DNA from: Tretioscincus oriximinensis
Lineage: Eukaryota; Chordata; Lepidosauria; Squamata; Gymnophthalmidae
DNA: 64,000 nucleotides
Reading direction: 5' to 3'
Assembly: GCA_022410635.1 (NCBI GenBank)
Contig: JAJVDF010000357.1
Span: 803,389-867,388, forward strand
Part shown: positions 21,520 to 31,255 of the stretch, piece by piece
Position numbering within the stretch: position 1 is the stretch's first letter
How the letters are laid out: each line of letters opens with the position of its first letter
Notes under the pieces: model-generated
The model's input: the letters and a program-made list of their open reading frames with translations, nothing else
Database searches by the model: none
What the model was told of the DNA's origin: nothing
Position numbers and translations under genes: made by a program

Positions 21520-22010
21520 TCTTGAATAAGGCATTTATAAAGCATGAAGCAAGTAATTTACAGCTCAAGTATGGATTTAATAGTTTTATTACACTGTGGT
21601 TCTTTTAAGTGTAGGAAGATCGGCAAGAGCATTAAGAACAATTTTACTGACGTTTTGTACATATAAACACGAGAACTGTGCTCTTTGTTAAACTCCGAAC
21701 AAGAGATATTCAAATGGATGTTTCAAAGAGTTCGCATAATCCCTCACCATCATAAGGAAGCCAGGCCTGAAGAAGGATTAGACACTTGCAATGCAGAATT
21801 TCTAGATCATCAGTCAACTATTGGACATACCTGACATTACTGGGCTTTTTGTATGCAAAGTAGCTTCCTACAAAACACATCTGATATTGATCTGTCTGGG
21901 TTGCCAGAGAATCTACCAGATTATTCATCTGCACAGTGTTTTTTCATGCTGTCATAGTTGCTACACAGCTGCGGGGATCCAACTGCGGTAGTGCCAGAAA
22001 GAGCCGTCAT
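21520..22010. other. Unassigned non-coding DNA
   Basis: No gene or recognised repeat. Confidence 0.35.
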
Positions 22011-22012
22011 AA

Positions 22013-22290
22013 TAATAAGAGGAGGAACTGGGTTTTTATAACTCGCTTTACTCAACTAGAGGGATTCAAAGCAGCTTTCAAAGTTATTTTCATAACAAAG
22101 GTTTATATTCTATCTTCCCCACCAGGCTGTGGTGGTTCCCATTTATCTAGTTGCAGTCAGTTGCAATTTATTGCAATTCTTGCTTTCAAGTAGCTGGGTT
22201 GGCTAGAGCTACAGGCTAGTAGAAGGTGCTCACCCCTCTCCACATTTGACACAGGGCTTCAAAACTCAATCTCTCAAGCGAGAGACCATC
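22013..22290 (-). repeat. tRNA-derived SINE, family A
   Basis: It has a GAGGAGG-type tail, CCCCACCAGGCTGTGGTGGT, GCTAGAGCTACAGGCTAGTA and a head complement ending CAAGCGAGAGACC. It is close to the copy at 10036-10335. Confidence 0.75.
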
Positions 22291-22825
22291 TCTTTGGAAC
22301 TACGAAATTTGTACCTGCTTTTTCTAGGTGGTACTTTTAAGCAGCTTGTGCAGCGTGTTGTCCAGCCATAGTGCCATGCGAATTTAAGCCCAAGAGCTTC
22401 CAAGACCCAGCCGTGCCCTGTGATCCTGTGCCTGCCCTACTGCAGCAAGATGGAGGTTTTAGAGTAACCCACCGTCATCTTTTTTCTGTTGCATGTACTT
22501 AGGAAAAAGCAACACTGGCCAATAAAACCCCACTCAACGCCTCCAAGCTTTGTACAATTTCAAAAGGAAGCATTTTCACAACAGAAGGCAGCCAATCCCT
22601 AAGTAGGATTTACAGCAGGGTTTTGTGGGGAGAATAGATGGTCTCTCTCTGCCTGTGGATGTTCAGTGATGATGCCGTAAACCCCTTTTAGCACTACACA
22701 AAAATAGCGCTACAAAAGGCAGCCATGTGGACACACTCAAAGATACAGAAAAAGCGTCGTCTTCCCAGCACNGTATTCTATCAACAGTTTTGCAACAATT
22801 AGTTGAAAACTCTAATCTGTACACG

Positions 22826-23045
22826 GAATGTAGCTCAATGTTAAACCAAATGGCCTGGACACCAGAGGGTTAGTAGTTCAATCCCTAGCCTCTCTCCTGG
22901 AATTCAGCAGTGACAAAAAAAGCCACGAGAGCATCCTAGATCCATGTAGCTGTCTGCACTGTGAGCCAGGATGGTACCCGATGTGATGGTGCCAACAAAT
23001 AATTCTGGACCCATTACTTTCCCTGGTGGTTAACTATGGAAAGGC
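22826..23045 (+). repeat. Possible third tRNA-derived SINE type
   Basis: TGTAGCTCAATGTTAA (A-box-like) and GTAGTTCAATCCC (B-box-like) are spaced as in a tRNA, followed by a non-tRNA body. It is heavily degraded. This is a repeat relic rather than a functional tRNA gene. Confidence 0.4.
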
Positions 23046-24180
23046 AAATTGTGAAGTATACCTGTAAGATATTTCTTTAACAGTTATTATAAGTACTGTA
23101 GTGACATATAAAATTTGAACATATAAAAATTGAAGTTATAAAAGTTAAAGCCTATAATTTGCTCCACAGTTGTAGCTGTACAGGTAGTTTCATCAGGGCT
23201 GCTCCCCACCATCCCTCAGAAGCACACACCACCTCAACTTCTTCAAACACAGCAAAGAGCTTCTCAAATCGCTTTCTTCCATACCTGAGTTCCTGGCTAC
23301 TTGGGTTTCCCCTGCTTCTTTCATCCGTCCTGCTTTGAAGAACAGTGTCTCTCCTGCTGGCCTGGATGTGTAACTCTGCTTTGTACCTTTTGGCTTAGAA
23401 GCTCCTCAACATCCTACCAGTCAGGCAAGAGATGCTAATACTCGAAGGTTGCCTGGCAATATACTGAGTCACCTCTAGTTATTGCCCGGGCTAGATCATT
23501 TCATTTCTCCCACCAATACATTCCACAGCCACCCACAGGCAAGATATTAAAAACAAATGACGGCCTTGATCATCCAGATAATTAGGCTTATAAGAAACCA
23601 TATCTTAAGCAACCTAGAGCACTACTAAACCACTTACGTTTCACTAAAGAGACTGGAAGAAGTTGCTACTGTAAAACAGTTAAGAGAATTGTCCCTTTCC
23701 AAGGAACTTCTATCCATTGTCCTTCAGGTTTCAGTTCTTCTTATAAATGTAAGATGAAAACTGCAAGCGCCAAATATGTTTGCCTACAGAATCCAAGTCT
23801 ATTTTAAACAGATGCATTAATTGCTCCCTTCTGGGTAACGTTTGGTAATTGTAGCTAATTATCGCTATCAGATGCTGCTTAGAATATATCATAGGTAGCT
23901 GTTAGCAGTAGAACCTAGAAGTGTGTTTTTGCTTTTACCTTTACTCTCTTAAAATTTCTCTGTGGCCCCCCCCCCCAAAGAAAAAGGCCTTTTGCAAGCT
24001 GCAACACCTTGAGCTTCTGAGAATAATAGAACCAGAGGAAGGCCTTCCTCAGTGATCTTCATTACAGGGCAGGACTCTTTGGGAGAAGATTCTCTGAGTG
24101 CTGCGAGTTTTCCAGTGGATTCTCAAGCAGTGGATTTCCAGATTCTCAAGCATTTGGTGTACTTCACACACATGCACAAA
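23046..24180. other. Unassigned non-coding DNA
   Basis: No supported gene. A C10 homopolymer lies near 23970. Confidence 0.35.
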
Positions 24181-24183
24181 TTT

Positions 24184-24336
24184 TGGGTTGAGACCAGAAA
24201 TGATGTCACTCCAGGCGCCATTCCTGGAAACAGAGATCGGAAGTGACATCATTGTGATGTCACTTTTGCCCCCCGGAGTGACTTTTCTGAAACAGGGGCT
24301 GGAAGTAACATCACAATGATGTCACTTCTGGCTCTA
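24184..24336. repeat. TGACATCA-rich palindromic repeat
   Basis: CCAGAAATGATGTCACTCC, GGAAGTGACATCATTGTGAT and ACATCACAATGATGTCACTT form overlapping palindromes. It is homologous in reverse to 12183-12290. Confidence 0.55.
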
Positions 24337-24814
24337 GTACATTCCCTGTACACTGCTGTATGAGAATGTGTGCTTTGTATGAGAGTGAACAATCTCACAA
24401 AACATAATTCCCACAACTTGATGCTCCATCTGATACTTGAGAGGGCCCCAAGCCAAATGACAGATAGATTCCTGCCAAGTGTTTCATCACATTTAAAACA
24501 AATGCAGTAATTACCCCTGTCAAGTGTTTCGAAGACACTCAGAGAAGCTACAACTCATTCAGTCTGTTCTCAGATCTGGTCAACTCGTAGGTATAATAAA
24601 TAGTAGCATTAAAATTGTATCCTATGCCCTTCTTGAAGACACAAAAAGAATGAACCAATTGAACAATGAGAAATTTATTTCTTCGTTTGCCCCATTCTCC
24701 AAAGTACTTTTGACCCAGTTTCTAGTGTGCAGTATAGATATCTAGAGATATCTCAAAAAGAGAGGATTTTGCCTGCCTTCCCAAGAAGCCTGTGGATGCA
24801 AAGGCAAACAATGA

Positions 24815-25184
24815 CTGCCTGCACACGACAACTTAAAAACCACTATAAAGCTATATTGNGAAATATAGCAATTGCGTGTCTGTGCACACCAAACCTGTAC
24901 ATTCTGTGACCAGGGCCCCAGTTCCGTAATATCACTCACTGATCTCGGGGCAGAGCAGTCCGAGAAATTTTGCAACAGCCACTAGAAACTACTGCTGCGT
25001 TCATGCTTGTTTTAACCTCTCGCGCCTAATTTGTGCGCACGCATATGCTTGGGAGAGGATGCGCGTAGCTGCGAGAGGATGGAGGTTCTCCGGAACTATG
25101 CCTGAATATCCCAGCAATAGTTTATTCCGGGGAAAACAGCGTTTATTGCGGGATGACTGCTGAAAAACGCTTAGTACTTGTGCT
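24815..25184. repeat. Dispersed 340-370 bp repeat, family R3, copy 1
   Basis: It shares AATATAGCAATTGCGTGTC, CCCCAGTTCCGTAATATC, TTAACCTCTCGCGCCTAATT and GTTCTCCGGAACTATGCCTG with the copy at 41114-41455 in the same order. Its right end is interrupted by the hAT-like element at 25185. Confidence 0.6.
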
Positions 25185-25522
25185 CAGTGCTTTTTTTCTA
25201 GAAAAAAAGGTGACGTTACTCACCATCACCTAACGCCGCCCCCCNNNNNNNNNNNNNNNNNNNNNNNNNNNNNNNNNNNNNNNNNNNNNNNNNNNNNNNN
25301 NNNNNNNNNNNNNNNNNNNNNNNNNNNNNNNNNNNNNNNNNNNNNNNNNNNNNNNNNNNNNNNNNNNNNNNNNNNNNNNNNNNNNNNNNNNNNNNNNNNN
25401 NNNNNNNNNNNNNNNNNNNNNNNNNNNNNNNNNNNNNNNNNNNNNNNNNNNNNNNNNNNNNNNGCCTAAATAAAAGGTGACGGTACTGCATACCGTTGCG
25501 TACTGTCACAAAAAAAGGCCTG
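25185..25522. mobile_element. hAT-like element with exact 8-bp target duplication, containing the assembly gap
   Basis: It starts CAGTGCTTTTTTTCTAGAAA and ends CACAAAAAAAGGCCTG, imperfect inverted termini. It is flanked by identical CTTGTGCT at 25177-25184 and 25523-25530. The interior is replaced by 219 N (25245-25463), so its true length is unknown. Confidence 0.75.
25245..25463. other. Assembly gap (219 N)
   Basis: Run of N. Nothing can be said about the missing bases, and the reading frame translated across it is meaningless. Confidence 0.99.
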
Positions 25523-25922
25523 CTTGTGCTATAATCTTCCTCATCTCGTTCCTTTCGAGGTAGAAATAAGCTGTGTGCACTCAGGTTGTCGCATAAAAGG
25601 TTGTCGTATAAAAGGTTTAGAGACAGCATAACATAAAAATGTAAGAAGTGCCAAAAAATATAATAAGTTTTAACCCCAAAAGTATGAGGAGAACCAATCT
25701 TTGAGACGAGGGGCAGCTGTCTTTTGGATACATCTAAATGTGGAACAAAACATCTTAAGCAGTGGTAGTTCAGCTGGTTTTCCAAGCATGAGTGGCTCCA
25801 TGCAAAGGGCCCGAAAGGATTCTTTGTAGCTGATAGCCTTGGATGGGACATCCCCAAAATACCTTTTTTGGAACTTCCCAATTCTAGGGCAACTCACAAT
25901 ACTGTTATTACAGTGAACAGGC

Positions 25923-26197
25923 ATGAATGGTGTAGTCGCTAAGGAGACGGTCTCTCATCAGAGAGATTGGGTTTAGAGGCCTTTTGTCGGATGTGGGGAG
26001 GGGGGAACACCTTCTACTAGCCTGTAGCTCTAGCCAACCCAGCTATTCAAAAGCAAGAATTGAAAAAAGTGAAACTGACTGTAACTCGACAAATGGGAAC
26101 CACCACCTCCTGGTATGGAAGGTAGAATGTAAGCCTTTGTGTCCCTTCAGGTGAGAAAAGCGGGGTGTAAAAACCCAGTTCTTCTTCTTCTTCTTTT
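25923..26197 (+). repeat. tRNA-derived SINE, family A
   Basis: The head is GGTGTAGTCGCTAAGGAGAC, the body CTAGCCTGTAGCTCTAGCCA, and it ends in a (TTC)5 tail at 26183-26197. Confidence 0.75.
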
Positions 26198-27210
26198 GTG
26201 TTATATCTTTCAGATGTTCTTCTATACCATGTTGCTTATGGATGGAGAGGAAATTGTGACATCCCTTCTTGTAATCTGCTGTGCAATTTCACTTGGTGCA
26301 AAAACTTGCAGATCAGAGGCCAACTCCAAGTCATTCTGGGAACTTTTATTTGTTCCAGGTGGTATTTGAGGAGGCAAAAGCGGGTGAGTGGAAAGGAAAG
26401 TTCAATTTCCTCTTTTCCCTAAGATTCATTAGCCCATCCTGAGTGACCACACACCATCTTCCTCTTCCTCACAGTTAATAAAGGAGACATTCTTGTTCTT
26501 AGTGGATTTTGCAATCCTAAAAAATACATGTGTGGCATATGAAAAGTTTAGCATCAACTTAGTTCTGTTTAGAATTTTGAACTTCTCTGCAGCCTTTGGT
26601 TACAGGGCAGTATAGAAATGCAAATAAATAAATAAGTAAATAAATAAATTCCATGACAAACTCCGTCTGGTCATAACTATGCTGTTCTGCAGGTTTCAAC
26701 CATGCTAGTTCTCATTTTTCTGATAGCATTCCGTGGGAGATCTAGTCTGGAGTGGCTNGTATATGTCATTTTAATTTAATCCATTCCTACGTTGACTTGC
26801 ATTGAGAGAGGTCCATTTCTCATTAAGGTCAATTCTCACATTGGCTGGAGAAAGNGTATATGATATTGTGATATGTGGGTCATATGGTTGAGCATGACAG
26901 ACANTTGTTCTATGACACAGAGATATGAACAGGAATGGAAACAGAGTGTGAGATTTTGCACTCTGCAAGTATCTCAGCAGTATGCTCTCTCCCTCCTTCC
27001 CTCCCTCCTATGTTGGCTTGGATGTCCGTTTGAGGTTCACAGTGANTGAGTAATTGTCTATATTTGCAGTCGCAATTCAGATAGAATGTCTGTAAAATGC
27101 CAGATGGCACACACAAATGGAGGAATGGTCAACTCTGGCCATTTATACAATTAACTGNTTGGCAATATTAAGCAAATCCAGGCCAGGTGGTAGGAATGAT
27201 TCTACTCACC
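26198..27210. other. Unassigned DNA with a short (AAAT)n tail
   Basis: A retroposon tail AGGGCAGTATAGAAATGCAA with AAATAAATAAATAAG lies at 26603-26650. No gene is supported in the rest. Confidence 0.35.
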
Positions 27211-27214
27211 TAAA

Positions 27215-27300
27215 ATATTATTTATTTATTTATTTATACTTATATCCTGCCNTATACCCAAAGGTCTCAGGGCAGCCAACCATAGGNTGGTTCACATAGC
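27215..27300 (-). repeat. Retroposon tail with (TTTA)n
   Basis: A (TTTA)n run, then TATATCCTGCCNTATACCC and GGTCTCAGGGCAGCCAAC. The same sequence occurs at 39945-40065 and 47355-47450, in the same orientation. Confidence 0.6.
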
Positions 27301-27849
27301 TCTTGTTGTCTTGCCTCAAGAGCATCTTTATGTCTTGAGGCATAGATTTCTTTAAGTTAAATAGTTTAGTATGTTTTATGTTTTAAGATAGAATAGGTTT
27401 CTGTTTCTTTAAGAAAAAGAAGGGAATTCTGGGAAATCCCTGGGTCCTGTTTTTCTATTTCCTCTAGTTAGATAGTTCAGTTTTGTGTAGCCTTTGTAAG
27501 ACTCAGTGCACCTAAGAGAGCAGTCTCTTTTGANAAAATAAGGAAACTGTTCACAAGATATAGGAAATTGTTTACAAAAGAAAGAGAGAGAGACAGAAAG
27601 AGGAACTATACAAGAGAAGAGAAACAAAGCCATCATAAGGAAGAGAAACAAACCAACTGCAAGTATTGAAAGAGAGACTTTGGGGGGNAAAGTTCTAGTT
27701 GTTCATTTGTATTTTGTATATTTAAAAGTAAAGCCTTTGAAAATTCAGACTTTGTGGGCATTTCCTTTGTTCTGGCTGTGTTCCTGAGGGCCAGAAGTTA
27801 AGGCTACATAAAGGAGTTTAATAGAATTGCCCTTGGGACAAAACACTTG

Positions 27850-28262
27850 TTGCTTTCTCCACAACAGACACCCTGTGAAGCAGGTGGGACTGAGAGTTCT
27901 AAAGAACTGTGACTGAACATAAGAACATAAGAAGAGCCATACTGGATCAGGCCACAGCCCATCGAGTCCAGCATTCTGTGTCACACAGAGGCCACCAGAT
28001 GCACCTGGGCAGTCCTAACAGAGGAAAGCAAAATATGCAGCTCCTGTTCGTGACTCCCTGCAAATGGTATTTCAAGAGTCCTNCCTGTTGCTCCATCCCG
28101 GAGGCGACATCCAGACAACTATCTTAGTATCCATTTATACTCTTAGTGTCCATAAACCTGTCTAGGTCACCCAGCTGGCTTTCATGGAGGAGTGGGGAAT
28201 TGAACCGGGAGACTAACAGATGCGAGTCCAACTCTCTAACCACTATACCAAACTGGTATAGC
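27850..28262 (-). repeat. SINE family B copy split by a CR1 insertion
   Basis: The left part 27850-27914 (CACAACAGACACCCTGTGAA ... GAACTGTGACT) and the right part 28165-28262 (GTCACCCAGCTGGCTTTCAT ... CTAACCACTATACCAAACTG) join to give the usual family B order. The CR1 tail at 27915-28164 sits between them. The tRNA-like head is at the right end. Confidence 0.75.
27915..28164 (-). repeat. CR1-like 3' tail (TTCTTATG family) inserted in a SINE
   Basis: It begins GAACATAAGAACATAAGAAG and continues to CCATAAACCTGTCTAG, minus-oriented. Confidence 0.8.
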
Positions 28263-29945
28263 TCCTGTGCTGGCTCTGAAAATGGTATGATCTTCCAGAT
28301 CAGTTTTCTGTTCTCCAATGATTAGAAATTAAAACTATTAGTCTAAGGCTGGGTCCAGACTATAGAGCAATCTGACATATATACATATTTCACATTTTGC
28401 ATACATGCTTTTGGTTCGCAAAGTACCCAGAAGCATTTGTGACATATCTATGAATAGAAAGGCTAATCTTGTAATAAAATAATCCAGCATCTTATATGTA
28501 AAGATAAACAGTAAAACCTTACTTTCTGTCAGTAATAAGAATGCAAAGTAACATCTACTTTATTATATAGGCCTGTGTATTGATATAACTTAACATACAT
28601 CCAGTGTTCTCCAGCATACATGGCATTTTTATATTTTATATAGACAGAAAATGCTTCTCATTTAACAGTTTATCAGGTTGGTCAACCTAGATCAACTCTC
28701 ACATCAGAGCCAAGTCTAACTGTGTTTCTCTCATCAGAATCAAAGCCTAAATTCAACTGCCATAACTGTTCTTTTGGCTTTACGACAGTTTTGAATTCAA
28801 CCAATCACATGCTTGCATGCCAGAATATTTTTTTTAACACAGACAGGCTCAATAATCCACATGAAATGTATATAACAGCTCATCAGGTTGTTTTATAAAC
28901 CGCATACTGTGGCTTATTTACTGGGAAAACTAACTGGTGAACTGCTATATTGTGACAAAAAGGCTGTGCTGTGTGGATCATTCTGGCGAGAAACTGCAAG
29001 GGTGAGAGGCAAAGGAATCAGATATTGACAGAAAACTATTCAATAGTATTTTAGAGGATGACTACAGGACTTTCTCTTGACAACCACAAACAAAATGGTG
29101 GACAGGAGAAGGCATCACACGATCACAAAATCTCGCATGTCAGGAGCTGACAGAATGGCTTGTCCCAACTAGGGGGGGAAAGCTGTGTCAATTGTACACA
29201 CTTGTTTTCCATTTACTCCAAATGTGCTGGAAATGTGGCAATGTGCTGGTTCTACAGTAGTATGATATCTGAGCAGAGTTCACTCAGAACACCATCACAA
29301 CTGCAAAATAATGCAATTTACACTAATTCTGCACTGCCAACGATGTACCTGTCGCAAATGAGCATTCGTCAGCTTNTCCTGCATTGAGAAGGATTGCTGG
29401 ACAAGGCAGAGGTGGAGAATCCTTGAGAATCATCTGGCTCCTAGTGAAACCAGAAGCAGCCTCAATTTATCTTCAGTCTTGAAGAATGAGCTTAATCCAT
29501 TTTTCTTTGCCAAGTTCCATTTTTTAGAACTGAAGAAGCTTTAAAGTAAAGATGTGACCATGACCTTTGTGTAGACAGTATATTAGGGATATATGTACAA
29601 AGAGGGACAAGTGTATTTAAAATTTAAGGAAATTATGTTTGTATTTATGTGCTCACATATAGTGTTCCAGAATAGTTATTTGTTTGTCCATTTCCACTCT
29701 CTCTCTCCCTCCCACTTACTAGCCCAGGTCTCAGAGTAGGACATTCTGCCCAGGATAGACACCTTGATGGTCCAGTATATATCACTACCTAATCTACAGT
29801 TGACTAAAACAAGAACCATTAGGGGCACCATATGTAGATAGAACGTACTTTGAGGGTGTAGAGCCTCCTTTAAGCCATGCTCACACATAGAAGGTAAGNT
29901 GCAGGTTTAGAAAGGTCCTAGTCTCCCTACTGATATGTTAATAAA
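28263..29945. other. Unassigned non-coding DNA
   Basis: AT-rich, 1.7 kb, no supported exon. Confidence 0.35.
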
Positions 29946-29947
29946 TG

Positions 29948-30112
29948 AGTCCAGTAAAGGCGCTAGTAGCACTTGAGACTAACAGGAGAAAGGTTGGTGG
30001 CATAAGCTTTCGTAGACACATCTACTTCTTCAGATGCATCTCCTGTTAGTCTCAAGTGCTACTAGCTCCTTTGCTGGACTTTCTACTAGACTAACACGGC
30101 TATTTCTCTGAA
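29948..30112. mobile_element. Penelope-like 3' end in fold-back arrangement
   Basis: Two 41-base arms (29948-29988 and 30040-30080) are inverted copies with 39 matches. The loop between them carries, on the minus strand, GCATCTGAAGAAGTAGATG and TCTACGAAAGCTTATGCC. The right arm continues into CTAGACTAACACGGCTATTT, seen also at 59470-59490. Assignment to Penelope-like retroelements rests on recollection of this widespread vertebrate sequence and on its inverted insertion form. Confidence 0.5.
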
Positions 30113-30204
30113 GTTAACAAATGAGTTAGATTTGCTAGATTAGTTATTTTTGTTGAATTATAATTAATTTGGGGGGGAGAAGATGTGCTAAATAGATCTT
30201 CCCA

Positions 30205-30476
30205 TGCATTAAGATCTCAAGGAGAAGGCCTTCTGATAGTTCCTCGCCTTTTAGAGAGGCAAGAAGTAGATTTATATTAGATATCAGAAAAAAAATTCTA
30301 ACAGTCAGGATGATATACCAGTGGAACAGGTTGCCACAGGAGGTGGTGAGTTTGCCTTCACTGGAAGTCTTCAGAGACTGGACAGTCATCTGTCTGGGAT
30401 AGTTTAATGAATCCTGCATTGAGCAGGGGGTTGGACCCAAAGACCCTGGAGGTTCTTTCCAACTCTATGATTCTAA
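30205..30476 (+). repeat. CR1 LINE 3' end (ATTCTATG family)
   Basis: It contains CAGTGGAACAGGTTGCCACA, GGTGGTGAGTTTGCC, GCAGGGGGTTGGACCC and a terminal CTATGATTCT. The minus-strand match is at 12346-12577. Confidence 0.85.
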
Positions 30477-30481
30477 GTAGG

Positions 30482-31078
30482 TAGGGTTGCCATATTTTGG
30501 CAGCCCAAAACCGGGACGGGAGTGGGGTGGTGGTGCGTGCACATGCATGAACACACACATACATGCGTGCACACACGGACGCTTGTGAGACAGGCAGAAN
30601 NCCTCTTCTGCCTGTCTCACAAGCGTCTGTGTGTGCACACGTGCGTATGCATAGCTGCTCCTCTGCTGGAGGCGGGGTTTCATTCCTGCTGTCAGGCAAA
30701 GCGCGCCAACTCGCCTCCAGCAGAGGAAAAATGCTTGGGCTTGTGACAGGAGAACAGAGCTGTCCTCCTGTCACAAACCCAGGTGTTTTTCCTCTGCTGG
30801 AGGCGGGTTGACGCGCTTTGCCTGGCAGCAGGAACGAAACCCCGCCTCCAGTAGAGGATCAGCTANGGCACCCTCCTAGGACTCCGGAAAGTGTTGCTCG
30901 GGCTGCAGTTGTCAGCTCTGTCGGCTCCTTTGCCTTTAAAATCCTGGATTTTTATATCCCCTGATGCAGCATCAGGGAATGTAAAAATCCGGGATTTTAT
31001 CTTAAAACCCGGAGGGGACTATATTTTAGTCCCCAAAGCCAGGATTGTCCCGCTTTCCCGGGACGTATGGCAACCCTA
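30482..31078. mobile_element. Large fold-back DNA element with 8-bp target duplication
   Basis: 597 bases with termini TAGGGTTGCCATATTTTGG and ACGTATGGCAACCCTA. The flanks TAAGTAGG (30474-30481) and TTAGTAGG (31079-31086) match at 7 of 8 positions. The inside holds two nested palindromes: GACGCTTGTGAGACAGGCAG around 30600, and a long CCTCTGCTGGAGGCGGG arm pair (30659-30727 against 30788-30858). There is no transposase. The termini and target length are hAT-like. Confidence 0.7.
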
Positions 31079-31189
31079 TTAGTAGGGCACGTGCCACAGC
31101 CTCCCTCTAGAAGCTCACCTGACATCTGTACTGTATAGTTTCCAGGGAGGACAAGTGGTCTGGAGAAAGGGAAGAAGGTCTTCTGTTAA

Positions 31190-31255
31190 TCACCCTGGGA
31201 CCAATGGTGAAGGGCAGGATATAAATCATTTTAAATAACAACAAATAAATAATTT
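31190..31255 (+). repeat. Retroposon tail
   Basis: AAGGGCAGGATATAAATCAT followed by AACAACAAATAAATAA, the common (AAAT)n tail type. Confidence 0.45.

Noticed and set aside
25216..25881. 221-codon minus frame
   Set aside because: It runs across 73 codons of N from the assembly gap. The two sides have no protein-like character.
30540..30660. Possible CRISPR-like or satellite repeat in the CACACA/GTGTGT-rich segment
   Set aside because: The symmetry is a single palindrome, not spaced direct repeats, and it lies inside a fold-back DNA element in a vertebrate genome.
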